A stretch of 11,415 nucleotides of DNA from an uncultured Erysipelotrichaceae bacterium. GTDB taxonomy: Bacteria > Bacillota_I > Bacilli_A > RF39 > UBA660. Below are positions 1 to 6,916 of the stretch, piece by piece (the first letter of the stretch is position 1; every line of letters starts with the position of its first letter). The stretch covers positions 1 through 11,415 of the forward strand of contig CADBNE010000001.1 in assembly GCA_902795975.1 (NCBI GenBank), in the 5' to 3' direction. Below the pieces are notes generated by a model that saw only the letters and a program-made list of their open reading frames with translations, searched no databases and was not told where the DNA came from. A program made the position numbers and the translations under genes.

Positions 1-90
1 ACTCTGCACAACAATAATATCACATCTTTACAAGAATACAAAAAGCTTGTAGAAGATTGGATATTATTTTATAACACTTCTAGATTATAA
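1..90 (+). CDS. C-terminal end of an IS3-like transposase (partial, runs off the left edge)
   Basis: Frame 1 is open from the first base and encodes 29 residues before TAA at 88-90. The tail reads LVEDWILFYNTSRL. The pattern of an aromatic/Ile pair followed by FYN, a short gap and R is typical of the C-terminus of DDE integrase-type transposases (rve domain, orfB of IS3-family elements). It is the only protein-coding frame I support on the plus strand. A hairpin terminator and a probable terminal inverted repeat follow within 66 bases of the stop, which is the usual layout of an IS right end. The catalytic DDE residues lie outside the window, so activity cannot be judged. Another integrase-like transposase family is possible. 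Confidence 0.6.
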   Translation, partial: TLHNNNITSLQEYKKLVEDWILFYNTSRL

Positions 91-95
91 TCAAA

Positions 96-129
96 TAGAC
101 ATTAATTTTTTTTAATGTCTACTTTTTTT
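96..129 (+). terminator. Hairpin terminator after the transposase
   Basis: A perfect 10-bp stem, TAGACATTAA at 96-105 against TTAATGTCTA at 112-121, encloses a six-T loop. It is followed by CTTTTTTTA. It begins 6 bases after the transposase stop. The stem is AT-rich and so weak in energy, but the symmetry and the T-run fit intrinsic termination of plus-strand transcription. Confidence 0.6.
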
Positions 130-131
130 AT

Positions 132-156
132 TGTGAACTATTTGGGGTTCACTTCA
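132..156 (+). mobile_element. Probable right terminal inverted repeat of an IS3-family element
   Basis: Read on the minus strand, these 25 bases begin TGAAGTGAACCCCAAATAG. This resembles, from memory, the terminal repeats of IS150-group IS3 elements, which begin TGAACTG followed by an ACCCCAAA core. The outer tip would be ...TTCA at 153-156, agreeing with the 5'-TG...CA-3' ends of the family. It also contains a small internal palindrome (GTGAAC at 133-138, GTTCAC at 147-152). The left end lies outside the window, so pairing of the two repeats and the target duplication cannot be verified. From 157 to 202 I see only AT-rich flank leading to the next gene's stop. Confidence 0.5.
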
Positions 157-202
157 CTTTTTACTTGTCTACTTTTATAATATCACTTTAAACATTTCAC
201 TT

Positions 203-1789
203 TTATTTTTTATTTATAATATTATTTATACCATTAGCACTTGCTATTTGTTCAACTATAGATTGTTTTCCACCTATTATTGATGTATTATTGCATCCTT
301 TAATAGAAGCATTTCTTAATCCTGTTTCATGTTTAATAAAATTATCAACACTTTTTAGATTAGTAATCGTTCTTTTAGTTTCTAATTCATGTTTATGACG
401 TGCACCTGAATTACGATATCTTGAATACATAATACCAAAATAAATAGGTCCACCAAATAAGAATAACCATGAATAGTCACCATCTACCCATATCATTAGA
501 AGTAAACATATAAATTCAATTATTGCTGAAACTGCAACTAATTTAGGCATATGTATTGGTATACTACCCATTGTTTCTTGTGTTCTAGCATTAACTGCAA
601 CATAATGTAATAATTTAGTATTACCTTTTACTTCTTGATAACTATATAGCCATACTGGTAGATATGCAGCTTTCCATTGTTGTCCTTTTATATTTAATTG
701 TTCATTTTGCCAATTAACACCACGATCATAGAATTTTAATGAATCATTAGCAGCAAAGCGTGCTATATCTTTAGACTGATTACTTACTAAAACACGTAAA
801 TTATCTACATTAGTATCACGTCTTTCAGAAGTATATCCTTTAAGATAGTTAGAATCATATTTAACGCAATTTTCTATATCAAATGGCATAATAGAGTTAA
901 TAATATTATTTGTTTTATCTTTTGCTCCTGTATTTAATCTATCTAAATTAGATTCTACAGTTAAACCTTCAATTGTAATATCAAAATCTCTTTCTACAGC
1001 ATATAAATCTGCATCATAACGAGTTTCCTCTGAATCTCCAACTTTAACTGTATAACGTCTAACAAGGTGTTCACCTTGACCAACTAAATGCGAATGAGCA
1101 TTTACATCTACTAACATATATGGAAAATATACTCCCATTATATTATTAGTAGTAAATTCAGCTTTAAATTTTGGATGTGCAAAAAATTTTCTTTTACCAA
1201 CAAATTGTTCAATTCTTCCCCTAGCCATTTCTTTTGGAACTCTAAATGGAAGTACCATATCTGGAACAGCACCATTAGGTATTTGTTGGTTAATAGATAA
1301 TGTACTACGACACCAGTGACATCTAGCTTGTGTAGATTCTTCTGTATTAATAACAACTTCTGAACCACAACTTGAACATTTTAATGTCATAAGTTTTCCG
1401 TCATCTTTATTATTCTGAATATCTGCTGCACCTGAGCCATATATTTGTCCCTCAAGTTTTGATATATCAGTTACCATGTTATCAACTGTTTTTGGATCAA
1501 ATTCTGCTCTACAGAATTCACATTTTAATTTACCAGTTTTAACATTAAGTACTATTTCAGTTGAACCACATTTTGGACATTGATTTTGTCCTGTAATATT
1601 ACCTTCATCAGTTTGAATGATTTTAGGTCCATTTTGTTGTGGTACTACTTGAGGTACTGGTTGTACTGCTACACCAATAGGTGCAGCACCACCTTGTACA
1701 TTATTTATTGGTTGTACAGGTGGTACACTACCTACATTATTATTATTTTGCGCATTAGGAATACCATTATATTGATTATTCCCATTCAT
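203..1789 (-). CDS. Membrane protein with two zinc ribbons (TFIIB-type zinc ribbon, YdjG-like)
   Basis: A 528-residue protein. Residues 1-65 are low-complexity Asn/Gln/Pro/Val. Two CxxC...CxxC zinc ribbons follow: C71/C74/C90/C93 and C138/C141/C157/C160. A globular middle region (about 175-410) contains several aromatic PFRVP and YLPVWLYSY-like stretches seen in 'TFIIB-type zinc ribbon-containing' proteins. Two close transmembrane helices lie at about 415-434 and 438-456, and a charged tail ends the protein. The start follows the upstream SPFH gene's stop by 3 bases, with only a weak TTTGGGG ribosome site, so translation is probably coupled. In B. subtilis a related membrane zinc-ribbon protein, YdjG, is encoded with PspA and the SPFH protein YdjI in a membrane-stress module. 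By inference this protein anchors the SPFH partner to the membrane. Biochemical function is unknown. Confidence 0.75.
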   Translation of the reverse strand: MNGNNQYNGIPNAQNNNNVGSVPPVQPINNVQGGAAPIGVAVQPVPQVVPQQNGPKIIQTDEGNITGQNQCPKCGSTEIVLNVKTGKLKCEFCRAEFDPKTVDNMVTDISKLEGQIYGSGAADIQNNKDDGKLMTLKCSSCGSEVVINTEESTQARCHWCRSTLSINQQIPNGAVPDMVLPFRVPKEMARGRIEQFVGKRKFFAHPKFKAEFTTNNIMGVYFPYMLVDVNAHSHLVGQGEHLVRRYTVKVGDSEETRYDADLYAVERDFDITIEGLTVESNLDRLNTGAKDKTNNIINSIMPFDIENCVKYDSNYLKGYTSERRDTNVDNLRVLVSNQSKDIARFAANDSLKFYDRGVNWQNEQLNIKGQQWKAAYLPVWLYSYQEVKGNTKLLHYVAVNARTQETMGSIPIHMPKLVAVSAIIEFICLLLMIWVDGDYSWLFLFGGPIYFGIMYSRYRNSGARHKHELETKRTITNLKSVDNFIKHETGLRNASIKGCNNTSIIGGKQSIVEQIASANGINNIINKK

Positions 1790-1792
1790 AAA

Positions 1793-3193
1793 TTATAGCC
1801 CCAAATAATTTTTCTTAGCTGCTTCGAATTCTTCTGGAGAAATAACTCCTGCATCAACTAATTTTTTCATTTCAATTAATTTGTCAGCGCCTGATTGTGC
1901 TACTGGAGCTGGATTAACTTCAGTTGGTGCTACAGGACTAACTGGTGCATCCATTGATGGTTCAGCATCCATTGAAGTCTCTGGAGCTTGTGGTGCTACT
2001 GGAGCCACTGGAGCTTGTGGTGCTACTGGAGCTACTGGAGCTTGTGGTGCTGATGGTGCTGGAGGCATCATTCCACCTGTTGATGGTGTAATAGGTTGTA
2101 CTGGTTGTTGTGGCATTTGAGCTACTGTACCTAACATACCTGCTCCTTGTTGTTGAGCCATACCCATTCCCATGAATCCCATCATGGCACCATTTTCATT
2201 AGCTGCAGCAGTATTCATTGCTGAAGCACTTGAAGCAGCCATCATTCCTGCCATATTATTGCTGAATGCTTGTCCTCTTCTTACTTCATTTCTTAATGCT
2301 ACATCGTCTTTCTTAGCTTGTGCTAAAATTTCTTTAGAAGCTTCATCGTAATCAAGATCAATAATTGCAACATCTGTAATTACAATACCTCTTCCTGATG
2401 TCCAATGATATTTTTCTTCTACAGCTTTAGAAAGAGCTTCACCTAATCCACTTTTATCTCTTTGTAAATCTGCAATTCTCTTTCCAGTTCCATCTGGATT
2501 ATTTGAATATAGTGATAATGCTGAAGTAATACTATCAACTACTTCATTAAACATTTGCTCACCATGTTTATTATTTAAATCTGCAAAATCAAATATTTCA
2601 CCATTCATTAAATAATTATTTGGAATATAATTAATGAATGCAATTGGGTCTACGATTTGAAGTGTATATGTACCTCTCATTCTTGCACCAACTTGAGTTT
2701 GTAAGAATGAATCATCCCAATAAATTGTTCCTGGAGGCGCAAATTTATTATCAGCAATTGGTTTTAAATTAACATAAAATGCATTATGTTGTGCTGCTGC
2801 TAAATTTCCATGTTTAAATTTGTCCCATGAAGCAGAAACTAAACCTTTAAAAGCTTCACCAATTCCTTCTCCTGCGAAGAATGATTTAGCATTAGGATCT
2901 GCTGAATTATAGATATATCCACCTGGTTCTGAAATGAATCCAGTGATAGCACCATCTACCATAGTTACAAGTGCTGTTCCTGGAGGTACTATAATCTTAC
3001 TTCCATTAGTAATAATATTATCATTACCATGTGAATTTTGTCCTCCACTTACTTTTACTGCAGGATAAACTGCAACAGTACTTGCATTAGGCATATTATC
3101 ATAATCCGGTTTCAAGTACTCTAGCCATTGATCACCAAGTGTAGATTTAACTGAACCTACTAATGGGCCAACGAATGATTTAATAAATCCCAT
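1793..3193 (-). CDS. SPFH-domain protein with C-terminal SHOCT motif (YdjI / 'virion core protein' family)
   Basis: A 466-residue protein. The N-terminus (MGFIKSFVGPLVGSVKSTLGDQW) and residues about 35-295 match the SPFH/band-7-like family often annotated 'SPFH domain-containing' or 'virion core protein', of which B. subtilis YdjI is a member. Recognisable parts are VPPGTALVTMVDGAITG at about 69-85 and the RMRGTYTLQIVDP segment at 171-183. Residues 310-360 are Met/Ala/Gln-rich. Residues 379-432 are Pro/Ala-rich with a tandem repeat. Residues 434-466 (ADKLIEMKKLVDAGVISPEEFEAAK part) form a SHOCT motif, a short oligomerisation module. There is no transmembrane helix, so membrane association probably depends on SPFH assembly or on the zinc-ribbon partner encoded 3 bases downstream. 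The ATG has an AAAGAGG-type ribosome site 8 bases upstream. The gene is first in its operon, behind its own promoter. Confidence 0.85.
   Translation of the reverse strand: MGFIKSFVGPLVGSVKSTLGDQWLEYLKPDYDNMPNASTVAVYPAVKVSGGQNSHGNDNIITNGSKIIVPPGTALVTMVDGAITGFISEPGGYIYNSADPNAKSFFAGEGIGEAFKGLVSASWDKFKHGNLAAAQHNAFYVNLKPIADNKFAPPGTIYWDDSFLQTQVGARMRGTYTLQIVDPIAFINYIPNNYLMNGEIFDFADLNNKHGEQMFNEVVDSITSALSLYSNNPDGTGKRIADLQRDKSGLGEALSKAVEEKYHWTSGRGIVITDVAIIDLDYDEASKEILAQAKKDDVALRNEVRRGQAFSNNMAGMMAASSASAMNTAAANENGAMMGFMGMGMAQQQGAGMLGTVAQMPQQPVQPITPSTGGMMPPAPSAPQAPVAPVAPQAPVAPVAPQAPETSMDAEPSMDAPVSPVAPTEVNPAPVAQSGADKLIEMKKLVDAGVISPEEFEAAKKNYLGL
1983..2051 (-). repeat. 27-bp in-frame tandem repeat encoding Pro/Ala repeats
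   Basis: Two complete 27-bp units (1983-2009 and 2010-2036) differ at one base (2006 C, 2033 T). A partial third unit follows to 2051. On the minus strand they encode the nine-residue unit APQAPVAPV between the SPFH and SHOCT parts of the protein. Because the unit is a multiple of 3, copy-number change alters linker length without breaking the frame. The local base composition is much richer in G and C than the surroundings. Confidence 0.9.
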
Positions 3194-3272
3194 ATTATAC
3201 CTCTTTTCTTTTTATGAATAGTTAACTGGCTATTTTACTACATTAATATGTACGCGGTTAACCACCCTATTC
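3194..3272 (-). promoter_or_regulatory. Structured leader upstream of the SPFH gene
   Basis: The predicted untranslated leader of about 78 bases contains two GTTAAC palindromes: GGTTAACC at 3256-3263 and AGTTAACT at 3220-3227. Between them is a small hairpin, TACAT (3239-3243) and ATGTA (3248-3252) around a four-base loop. The two GTTAAC elements can pair with each other and enclose the inner hairpin, or serve as a protein-binding pair. I recognise no named riboswitch. The ribosome site lies at the leader's 3' end. Confidence 0.3.
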
Positions 3273-3278
3273 TTCTTT

Positions 3279-3287
3279 ATTTTACCA
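3279..3287 (-). promoter_or_regulatory. Extended -10 promoter of the SPFH/zinc-ribbon operon
   Basis: On the minus strand TGGTAAAAT (extended TGG plus -10 TAAAAT) lies about 86 bases upstream of the SPFH start. TTGTCG is the nearest -35-like hexamer but sits 20 bases away, so the promoter would rely on the extended -10. It lies just downstream of the terminator of the preceding minus-strand unit, as expected for a new transcription unit. Confidence 0.5.
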
Positions 3288-3309
3288 TATATTACGTCAA
3301 AAATCGACA

Positions 3310-3350
3310 AAAATATAAAAAAATAAATAGATTTTATTTTCTATTTATTT
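3310..3350 (-). terminator. Intrinsic terminator of the yunB-yutD unit
   Basis: A perfect 11-bp stem, AAATAAATAGA against TCTATTTATTT (plus 3321-3331 and 3340-3350), has an 8-base loop. On the minus strand it is followed by a T-rich run (TTTTTATATTTTT). The yutD stop codon (3345-3347) lies inside the first arm of the hairpin, so translation ends within the terminator. The stem has almost no G or C. Confidence 0.7.
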
Positions 3351-3626
3351 TTTAATTTTTTGTACAACAAAATATTTACATTCATAACTACATAAATCTC
3401 TTATATAATCATCTTTAAATTTAATATCATTTGTTTTATTACATAATTTATTTATTTTCTTACAAAAACCCTTTAATCTAAGTTTTCCATAAGACCAATC
3501 TCCAACAATATAATCATAATTTTCAAAATAGTCAGTATATTTATCTTTTAGAGCTTGTTCATCATAACCCTCTTTATAATCTTCTATTAATTCCCATTCT
3601 TGATTTTCTAGCATTACTTTATTCAT
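3345..3626 (-). CDS. yutD: YutD family protein (DUF1027)
   Basis: A 93-residue protein when started at the ATG at 3626. A GTG at 3632 would add two residues, but the AAGGAA ribosome site sits 7-8 bases before the ATG and is too close to the GTG. The central block YDYIVGDWSYGKLRLKGF (37-54) and the C-terminal DLCSYECKYFVVQK (77-90, with C79 and C83) match the small YutD family found in Bacilli. Its molecular role is not established. There are no membrane segments; it is a soluble, acidic/basic mixed protein. It lies 46 bases downstream of yunB with a probable promoter of its own in the gap, and its stop codon is embedded in the terminator. In B. subtilis yutD lies, as I recall, in the same neighbourhood as yunB, which supports both assignments. 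Confidence 0.85.
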   Translation of the reverse strand: MNKVMLENQEWELIEDYKEGYDEQALKDKYTDYFENYDYIVGDWSYGKLRLKGFCKKINKLCNKTNDIKFKDDYIRDLCSYECKYFVVQKIKK

Positions 3627-3658
3627 ATACACGTTCCTTCTTAACTTTTTCTTTTATT

Positions 3659-3667
3659 ATTATAACA
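3659..3667 (-). promoter_or_regulatory. Extended -10 promoter before yutD
   Basis: The minus strand reads TGTTATAAT, a perfect -10 hexamer (3659-3664) with TG extension, between the yunB stop and the yutD start. No good -35 is visible (the region overlaps the end of yunB). It would give a leader of about 25 bases ahead of the yutD ATG. Readthrough from yunB is also possible because no terminator separates them. Confidence 0.5.
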
Positions 3668-3672
3668 TATTT

Positions 3673-4359
3673 TTATTTTATAGGAATACTCAAATTAGAA
3701 TTACTACTTCCTGAATAATAATACGGAACTTTTCCATCAAGAATTTTACTTACTATAGGAACATTTACATTAACAACTATATTTTCTGATAAAAAAGGTA
3801 ATATTACTTTCATATGTACTTTTATATCAATACTTATTTCTATTAAAGCATTATTTATTCCATATTCTTTTATATTACTATTAATATTACTATCTACATT
3901 ACCAATTATATTAAACTTAATTGGTACTTTAGGACTTAAATTAGACAATATTATATTATTATAATTGATACTTAAAGGTACTTCAAATATTATACCTCTA
4001 TCTATTTTTTCTTTATTAGATAATAAATTTTTATTATATAAATCTAATGAATGTATATTGCCTTTCTCTATACATTCTAAATTATATATTATTTTGTTAA
4101 CTATATTAGTTTGTAATCTATTAATAACAATCGTATCTATATCAGTATTATTAATAAATAAATTATTTATATTATTATTTTTTAATTCACTTTGTACTAC
4201 ATCATTACTTATTAATGTAACAATGTTTTTACACTCATCTTGAGCTATTTCCATAACAACAGGTTCTAACTTTTTATTTAATATAATAAAAGCTAAAATT
4301 ACATTTATAATAATAATTACTATTAAAAATATACCTACATTTTTATTATGTCTAATCAT
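3673..4359 (-). CDS. yunB: YunB-like sporulation-associated membrane protein
   Basis: A 228-residue protein with one N-terminal transmembrane helix (about 9-27) and an extracytoplasmic remainder. After the helix comes LEPVVMEIAQDECKNIVTLI (31-50), matching the family's 'kP.l..iA...a' start. IIFEVPLS (123-130), the GP-equivalent LSPKVPIKFNIIG (141-153), GINNALIEISIDI (167-179) and the closing PIVSKILDGKVPYYYSG (201-217) follow the YunB family layout, which ends in IV.G.VP..Y. In B. subtilis yunB is expressed in the mother cell under sigma-E and its loss impairs sporulation. Its biochemical activity is unknown. No clear Shine-Dalgarno precedes the ATG (only AAAG), so expression may be low. The gene lies directly behind the ftsX terminator, so it begins its own unit. 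Sequence conservation is modest and Asn/Ile-rich drift is strong. Confidence 0.75.
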   Translation of the reverse strand: MIRHNKNVGIFLIVIIIINVILAFIILNKKLEPVVMEIAQDECKNIVTLISNDVVQSELKNNNINNLFINNTDIDTIVINRLQTNIVNKIIYNLECIEKGNIHSLDLYNKNLLSNKEKIDRGIIFEVPLSINYNNIILSNLSPKVPIKFNIIGNVDSNINSNIKEYGINNALIEISIDIKVHMKVILPFLSENIVVNVNVPIVSKILDGKVPYYYSGSSNSNLSIPIK

Positions 4360-4376
4360 ACTTAATATTATTACTT

Positions 4377-4405
4377 TAAATAAATATTATTATTATAATT
4401 GTAAA
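4377..4405 (-). promoter_or_regulatory. Possible promoter of yunB
   Basis: This AT-rich stretch after the ftsX terminator contains TTTACA (4400-4405, a 5/6 match to a -35) with a poor -10 (TATTTA) 17 bases on. A perfect TATAAT at 4392-4397 lies nearby but without a good -35. Either could serve. The call rests mainly on the need for a start between the terminator and yunB. A sporulation sigma-factor promoter cannot be ruled in or out by eye. Confidence 0.3.
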
Positions 4406-4422
4406 TAATAAAAATAGGAAAC

Positions 4423-4450
4423 AAAAAAATGATGAATAATCATCATTTTT
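4423..4450 (-). terminator. Intrinsic terminator of the prfB-ftsX operon
   Basis: An 11-bp perfect stem (arms 4425-4435 and 4440-4450, core AATGATGA against TCATCATT) has a four-base loop. On the minus strand it runs directly into seven Ts. It begins one base after the ftsX stop codon, so it ends the ftsEX transcript. Confidence 0.85.
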
Positions 4451-4451
4451 A

Positions 4452-5366
4452 TTATATTTTCAAATGTTTTTTTACAGCTCTATAAGAACCTAGCATACCA
4501 ACTACAATACCTATTATCATTAACCAAAATGATATTTTAAATATAAATGGATTTGGTTTTACAAGAGTAATCATATGACCAAATAATTCTCCATCAAAAT
4601 AATTATATAGAGTACTATATCCATATGTTACTACTAATATAGGTATTATAGAACCAACTAGTCCTAATAATAAACCTTCTAAAATAAATGATATTTTAAT
4701 ATTTATATTAGAAGCTCCTACTAAACGCATTATATCTATTTCTCTTTTTCTTGAGAATATAGTTATTTTTATTGTATTAGATATTAAGAATGCTGTAACA
4801 AGTACAAGTGCTACTACAGTTAAATATGTAGCACTTCTTACTATATCAAAGATTTTAGCTAATCTATTAACCATTCCTTCTCCATATTTTACAGCTGAAA
4901 CACCTTCTATTTTTTCTAATGCTTTAGCTGTATTCTCTATTTTTTTAATATCAGCTACTTTAACATCATATGCATCTTGTAAAGGTAATTCTTCTCTTGT
5001 TTTATATTTAGCTAAAACTGATGAATATGTAGATGATGATTTCATCAAATCATTTTTAATAGTAATTTTATCTTTTCCTACTACATCTTTTTCTTTAGTA
5101 CCAACATTATCTATTTGTCTTATTTCTTTTTCTATAGCTTTAAATCTTTCTAAAGAAATATCTCTATCTAAAAATACTACAATAGTTACATCATTTTCTA
5201 TTTTTTTAGTAAAATTATTAACATTTACACTAGCTATCATTGCTATAGAAACTACAATTAAAGTAATAGTAATACATAATATAGAAGCCATAGATAATGA
5301 AAGATTTCTAAATACACTTTTGAAAGCATCTCTTATATTTCTAATTAACTTTCTAAATAGCCTCAT
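4452..5366 (-). CDS. ftsX: Cell division ABC transporter permease FtsX
   Basis: 304 residues from the ATG at 5366. A GTG at 5378 overlaps the ribosome site (AAGGAAGGTGA) and is rejected. Topology is typical of FtsX: TM1 at about 25-48, a large extracytoplasmic loop at about 49-178, then TM2 at 179-199, TM3 at 228-250 and TM4 at 277-296. The cytoplasmic segment SNTIKITIFSRKREIDIMRL (196-215), continuing VGAS, is the hallmark that contacts the ATPase. FtsX couples FtsE ATP use to control of extracytoplasmic peptidoglycan hydrolases at the division site or side wall. The gene overlaps ftsE by 14 bases, implying coupled translation and stoichiometric production. No partner hydrolase of the PcsB or CwlO type lies in this window. 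Confidence 0.93.
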   Translation of the reverse strand: MRLFRKLIRNIRDAFKSVFRNLSLSMASILCITITLIVVSIAMIASVNVNNFTKKIENDVTIVVFLDRDISLERFKAIEKEIRQIDNVGTKEKDVVGKDKITIKNDLMKSSSTYSSVLAKYKTREELPLQDAYDVKVADIKKIENTAKALEKIEGVSAVKYGEGMVNRLAKIFDIVRSATYLTVVALVLVTAFLISNTIKITIFSRKREIDIMRLVGASNINIKISFILEGLLLGLVGSIIPILVVTYGYSTLYNYFDGELFGHMITLVKPNPFIFKISFWLMIIGIVVGMLGSYRAVKKHLKI

Positions 5367-6048
5367 ACTCGTATTCACCTTCCTTATAATCCTTTAATAT
5401 TCTACCTTTTTCTAACTCTATTACCCTTTTCTTCAATTTGTTAACTATCTCAGTATCATGTGTTACAACTAATACAGTTGTACCTAATTTATTAATTGCT
5501 TCAAGTACTGACATAATTTCAATACTTGTCTTAGGATCAAGATTTCCAGTAGGTTCATCACAAATAAGTATTTTTGGTCCATTTACTATAGCACGTGCTA
5601 TAGCAACTCTTTGTTGTTCTCCACCTGATAGTTGATTTGGATATTGTTTTGCTTTATTTTTTAATCCAACTAAATCCAATACTTTAACTACCTTAGTATG
5701 TATTTCTGATGAAGGGAGTCCAAATATTTCAAGAGCAAATGCTACATTTTCATATACAGTAGACTTAGGTAATAATCTAAAGTCTTGAAATACTACTCCA
5801 ATTTTTCTACGTATTTTATATACTTTACGATTAGATAATTTAGTAACATCTAATCCTCCTATATAAATATGACCACTAGTTGGTTTTTCTTCTCTATATA
5901 ACATCTTAATTAAAGTAGATTTTCCACAACCTGTAGAACCTGTAATAAATACAAATTCTCCTTTTTGAAATGTTAAAGACATATCATGTATAGCTGTTAC
6001 CCCTGTATTGTAAGTTTTACTTACATTTTTTATTGTAATTAAATCCAT
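5353..6048 (-). CDS. ftsE: Cell division ATP-binding protein FtsE
   Basis: A 231-residue ABC ATPase with all motifs intact: Walker A GSTGCGKS (37-44), Q-loop Q88 in VFQDFRLLP, signature LSGGEQQRVAIARA (140-153), Walker B ILICDEPTGNLDP with E165 (160-172), and switch H197 in VVTHD. The VFQDFRLLP form is typical of FtsE as opposed to LolD/MacB relatives, and ftsX follows immediately. The protein acts at the inner face of the membrane with FtsX. The start has a strong AAGGAGG ribosome site that overlaps the TAA of the preceding gene (TAAGGAGGAAGTATG), leaving 9 bases between the genes. The C-terminus ends in an acidic YKEGEYEYEAI tail, longer than strictly needed for the fold. Confidence 0.96.
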   Translation of the reverse strand: MDLITIKNVSKTYNTGVTAIHDMSLTFQKGEFVFITGSTGCGKSTLIKMLYREEKPTSGHIYIGGLDVTKLSNRKVYKIRRKIGVVFQDFRLLPKSTVYENVAFALEIFGLPSSEIHTKVVKVLDLVGLKNKAKQYPNQLSGGEQQRVAIARAIVNGPKILICDEPTGNLDPKTSIEIMSVLEAINKLGTTVLVVTHDTEIVNKLKKRVIELEKGRILKDYKEGEYEYEAI

Positions 6049-6057
6049 ACTTCCTCC

Positions 6058-6915
6058 TTACACTCCTCCAGATACTTCATAAGCATCTGTTACAATAAAG
6101 AAAGCATCTTTATCTATCAATTTAATACCCTCTTTAAACTTATAATATTCTTTTGTAGGTACAATACACATAATTACTTTTTGCATATCACCTGTGTATC
6201 CACCTCTAGCTTCTAATACAGTTACACCATGTGATAGGTTTTGTGTAATAAACCTTTTAACATCTGTTTCATGTTCAGTAATAATATAAAATGCCTTTGA
6301 TTGTGATATTCCTAATATTACCTTATCTGTCATTAAGCTTATAATATATAAACTTAATACAGAATATATAAATGTATGAAAATCAAATACAAAGAAACCT
6401 ATAACAATAATTACAAAATCTGTAAAATACATTGCTTTTCCGACTGACATCTTTCCATACTTACTAACTATTTGATTTAAAATATCAGTTCCACCAGTAG
6501 AATAACCAGCTTTAAAGATTAAACCATGTCCTAATCCTGTCATAATAGAACCACATAAAACTAACATAATAGTTTCAACATTACCTAAGTCTAATGAACA
6601 AACTGGTTCTGTAAGCTTAACAAATACTGGAAATAAAATAGAACCTAAAATAGAATTTTTAGTAGTTTCTTTATCTAAAACTAAGTTACTTATAGCAAGT
6701 AATACCATACCAAAAGATAACATTACTACTGATGGATCAACATTAATTAATTTATTTAACATTAATCCAACTCCACCAATTCCATAAGTTAAATTAAAAC
6801 GTCTATTAAATATATTGTATGATAATGATACAATCATTAAACCTATTAAAAATTGAATAAAGCGTGAAATTTTATGTTCTTCTTTTATTTTTTTTAAAAT
6901 ACTTTTTGTATCCAT
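6058..6915 (-). CDS. YitT/YvjA family membrane protein (UPF0750; DUF161 plus DUF2179)
   Basis: A 285-residue protein. Several membrane helices occupy residues about 18-200 (for example IGLMIVSLSYNIF, VVMLSFGMVLLAISNLVL, IMLVLCGSIMTGLGHGLIF and FVIIVIGFFVF). They include the Gly-rich GIGGVGLMLNK (45-55) and GYSTGGTDILNQ (137-148) motifs of the YitT family. A soluble C-terminal domain at about 205-280 (AFYIITEH...GVTVLEARGGYTGDMQK...) is DUF2179. The transport or other function of the family is not established. As I recall, B. subtilis yvjA, a member of this family, sits between prfB and ftsE, so this is likely its orthologue. The ATG is one base after the prfB stop (TAATATG), with an AAGGGG ribosome site inside the prfB 3' end. 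Confidence 0.88.
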   Translation of the reverse strand: MDTKSILKKIKEEHKISRFIQFLIGLMIVSLSYNIFNRRFNLTYGIGGVGLMLNKLINVDPSVVMLSFGMVLLAISNLVLDKETTKNSILGSILFPVFVKLTEPVCSLDLGNVETIMLVLCGSIMTGLGHGLIFKAGYSTGGTDILNQIVSKYGKMSVGKAMYFTDFVIIVIGFFVFDFHTFIYSVLSLYIISLMTDKVILGISQSKAFYIITEHETDVKRFITQNLSHGVTVLEARGGYTGDMQKVIMCIVPTKEYYKFKEGIKLIDKDAFFIVTDAYEVSGGV

Positions 6916-6916
6916 A

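Noticed and set aside
1881..2120. A plus-strand open frame with a collagen-like Gly/Ala/Thr repeat.
   Set aside because: It is the antisense shadow of the Pro/Ala repeat in the SPFH gene and has no supporting ribosome site or promoter.
5364..5378. GTG at 5378 as the ftsX start.
   Set aside because: It overlaps the AAGGAAGGTGA ribosome site. The ATG at 5366 has proper spacing and gives the usual FtsX N-terminus.
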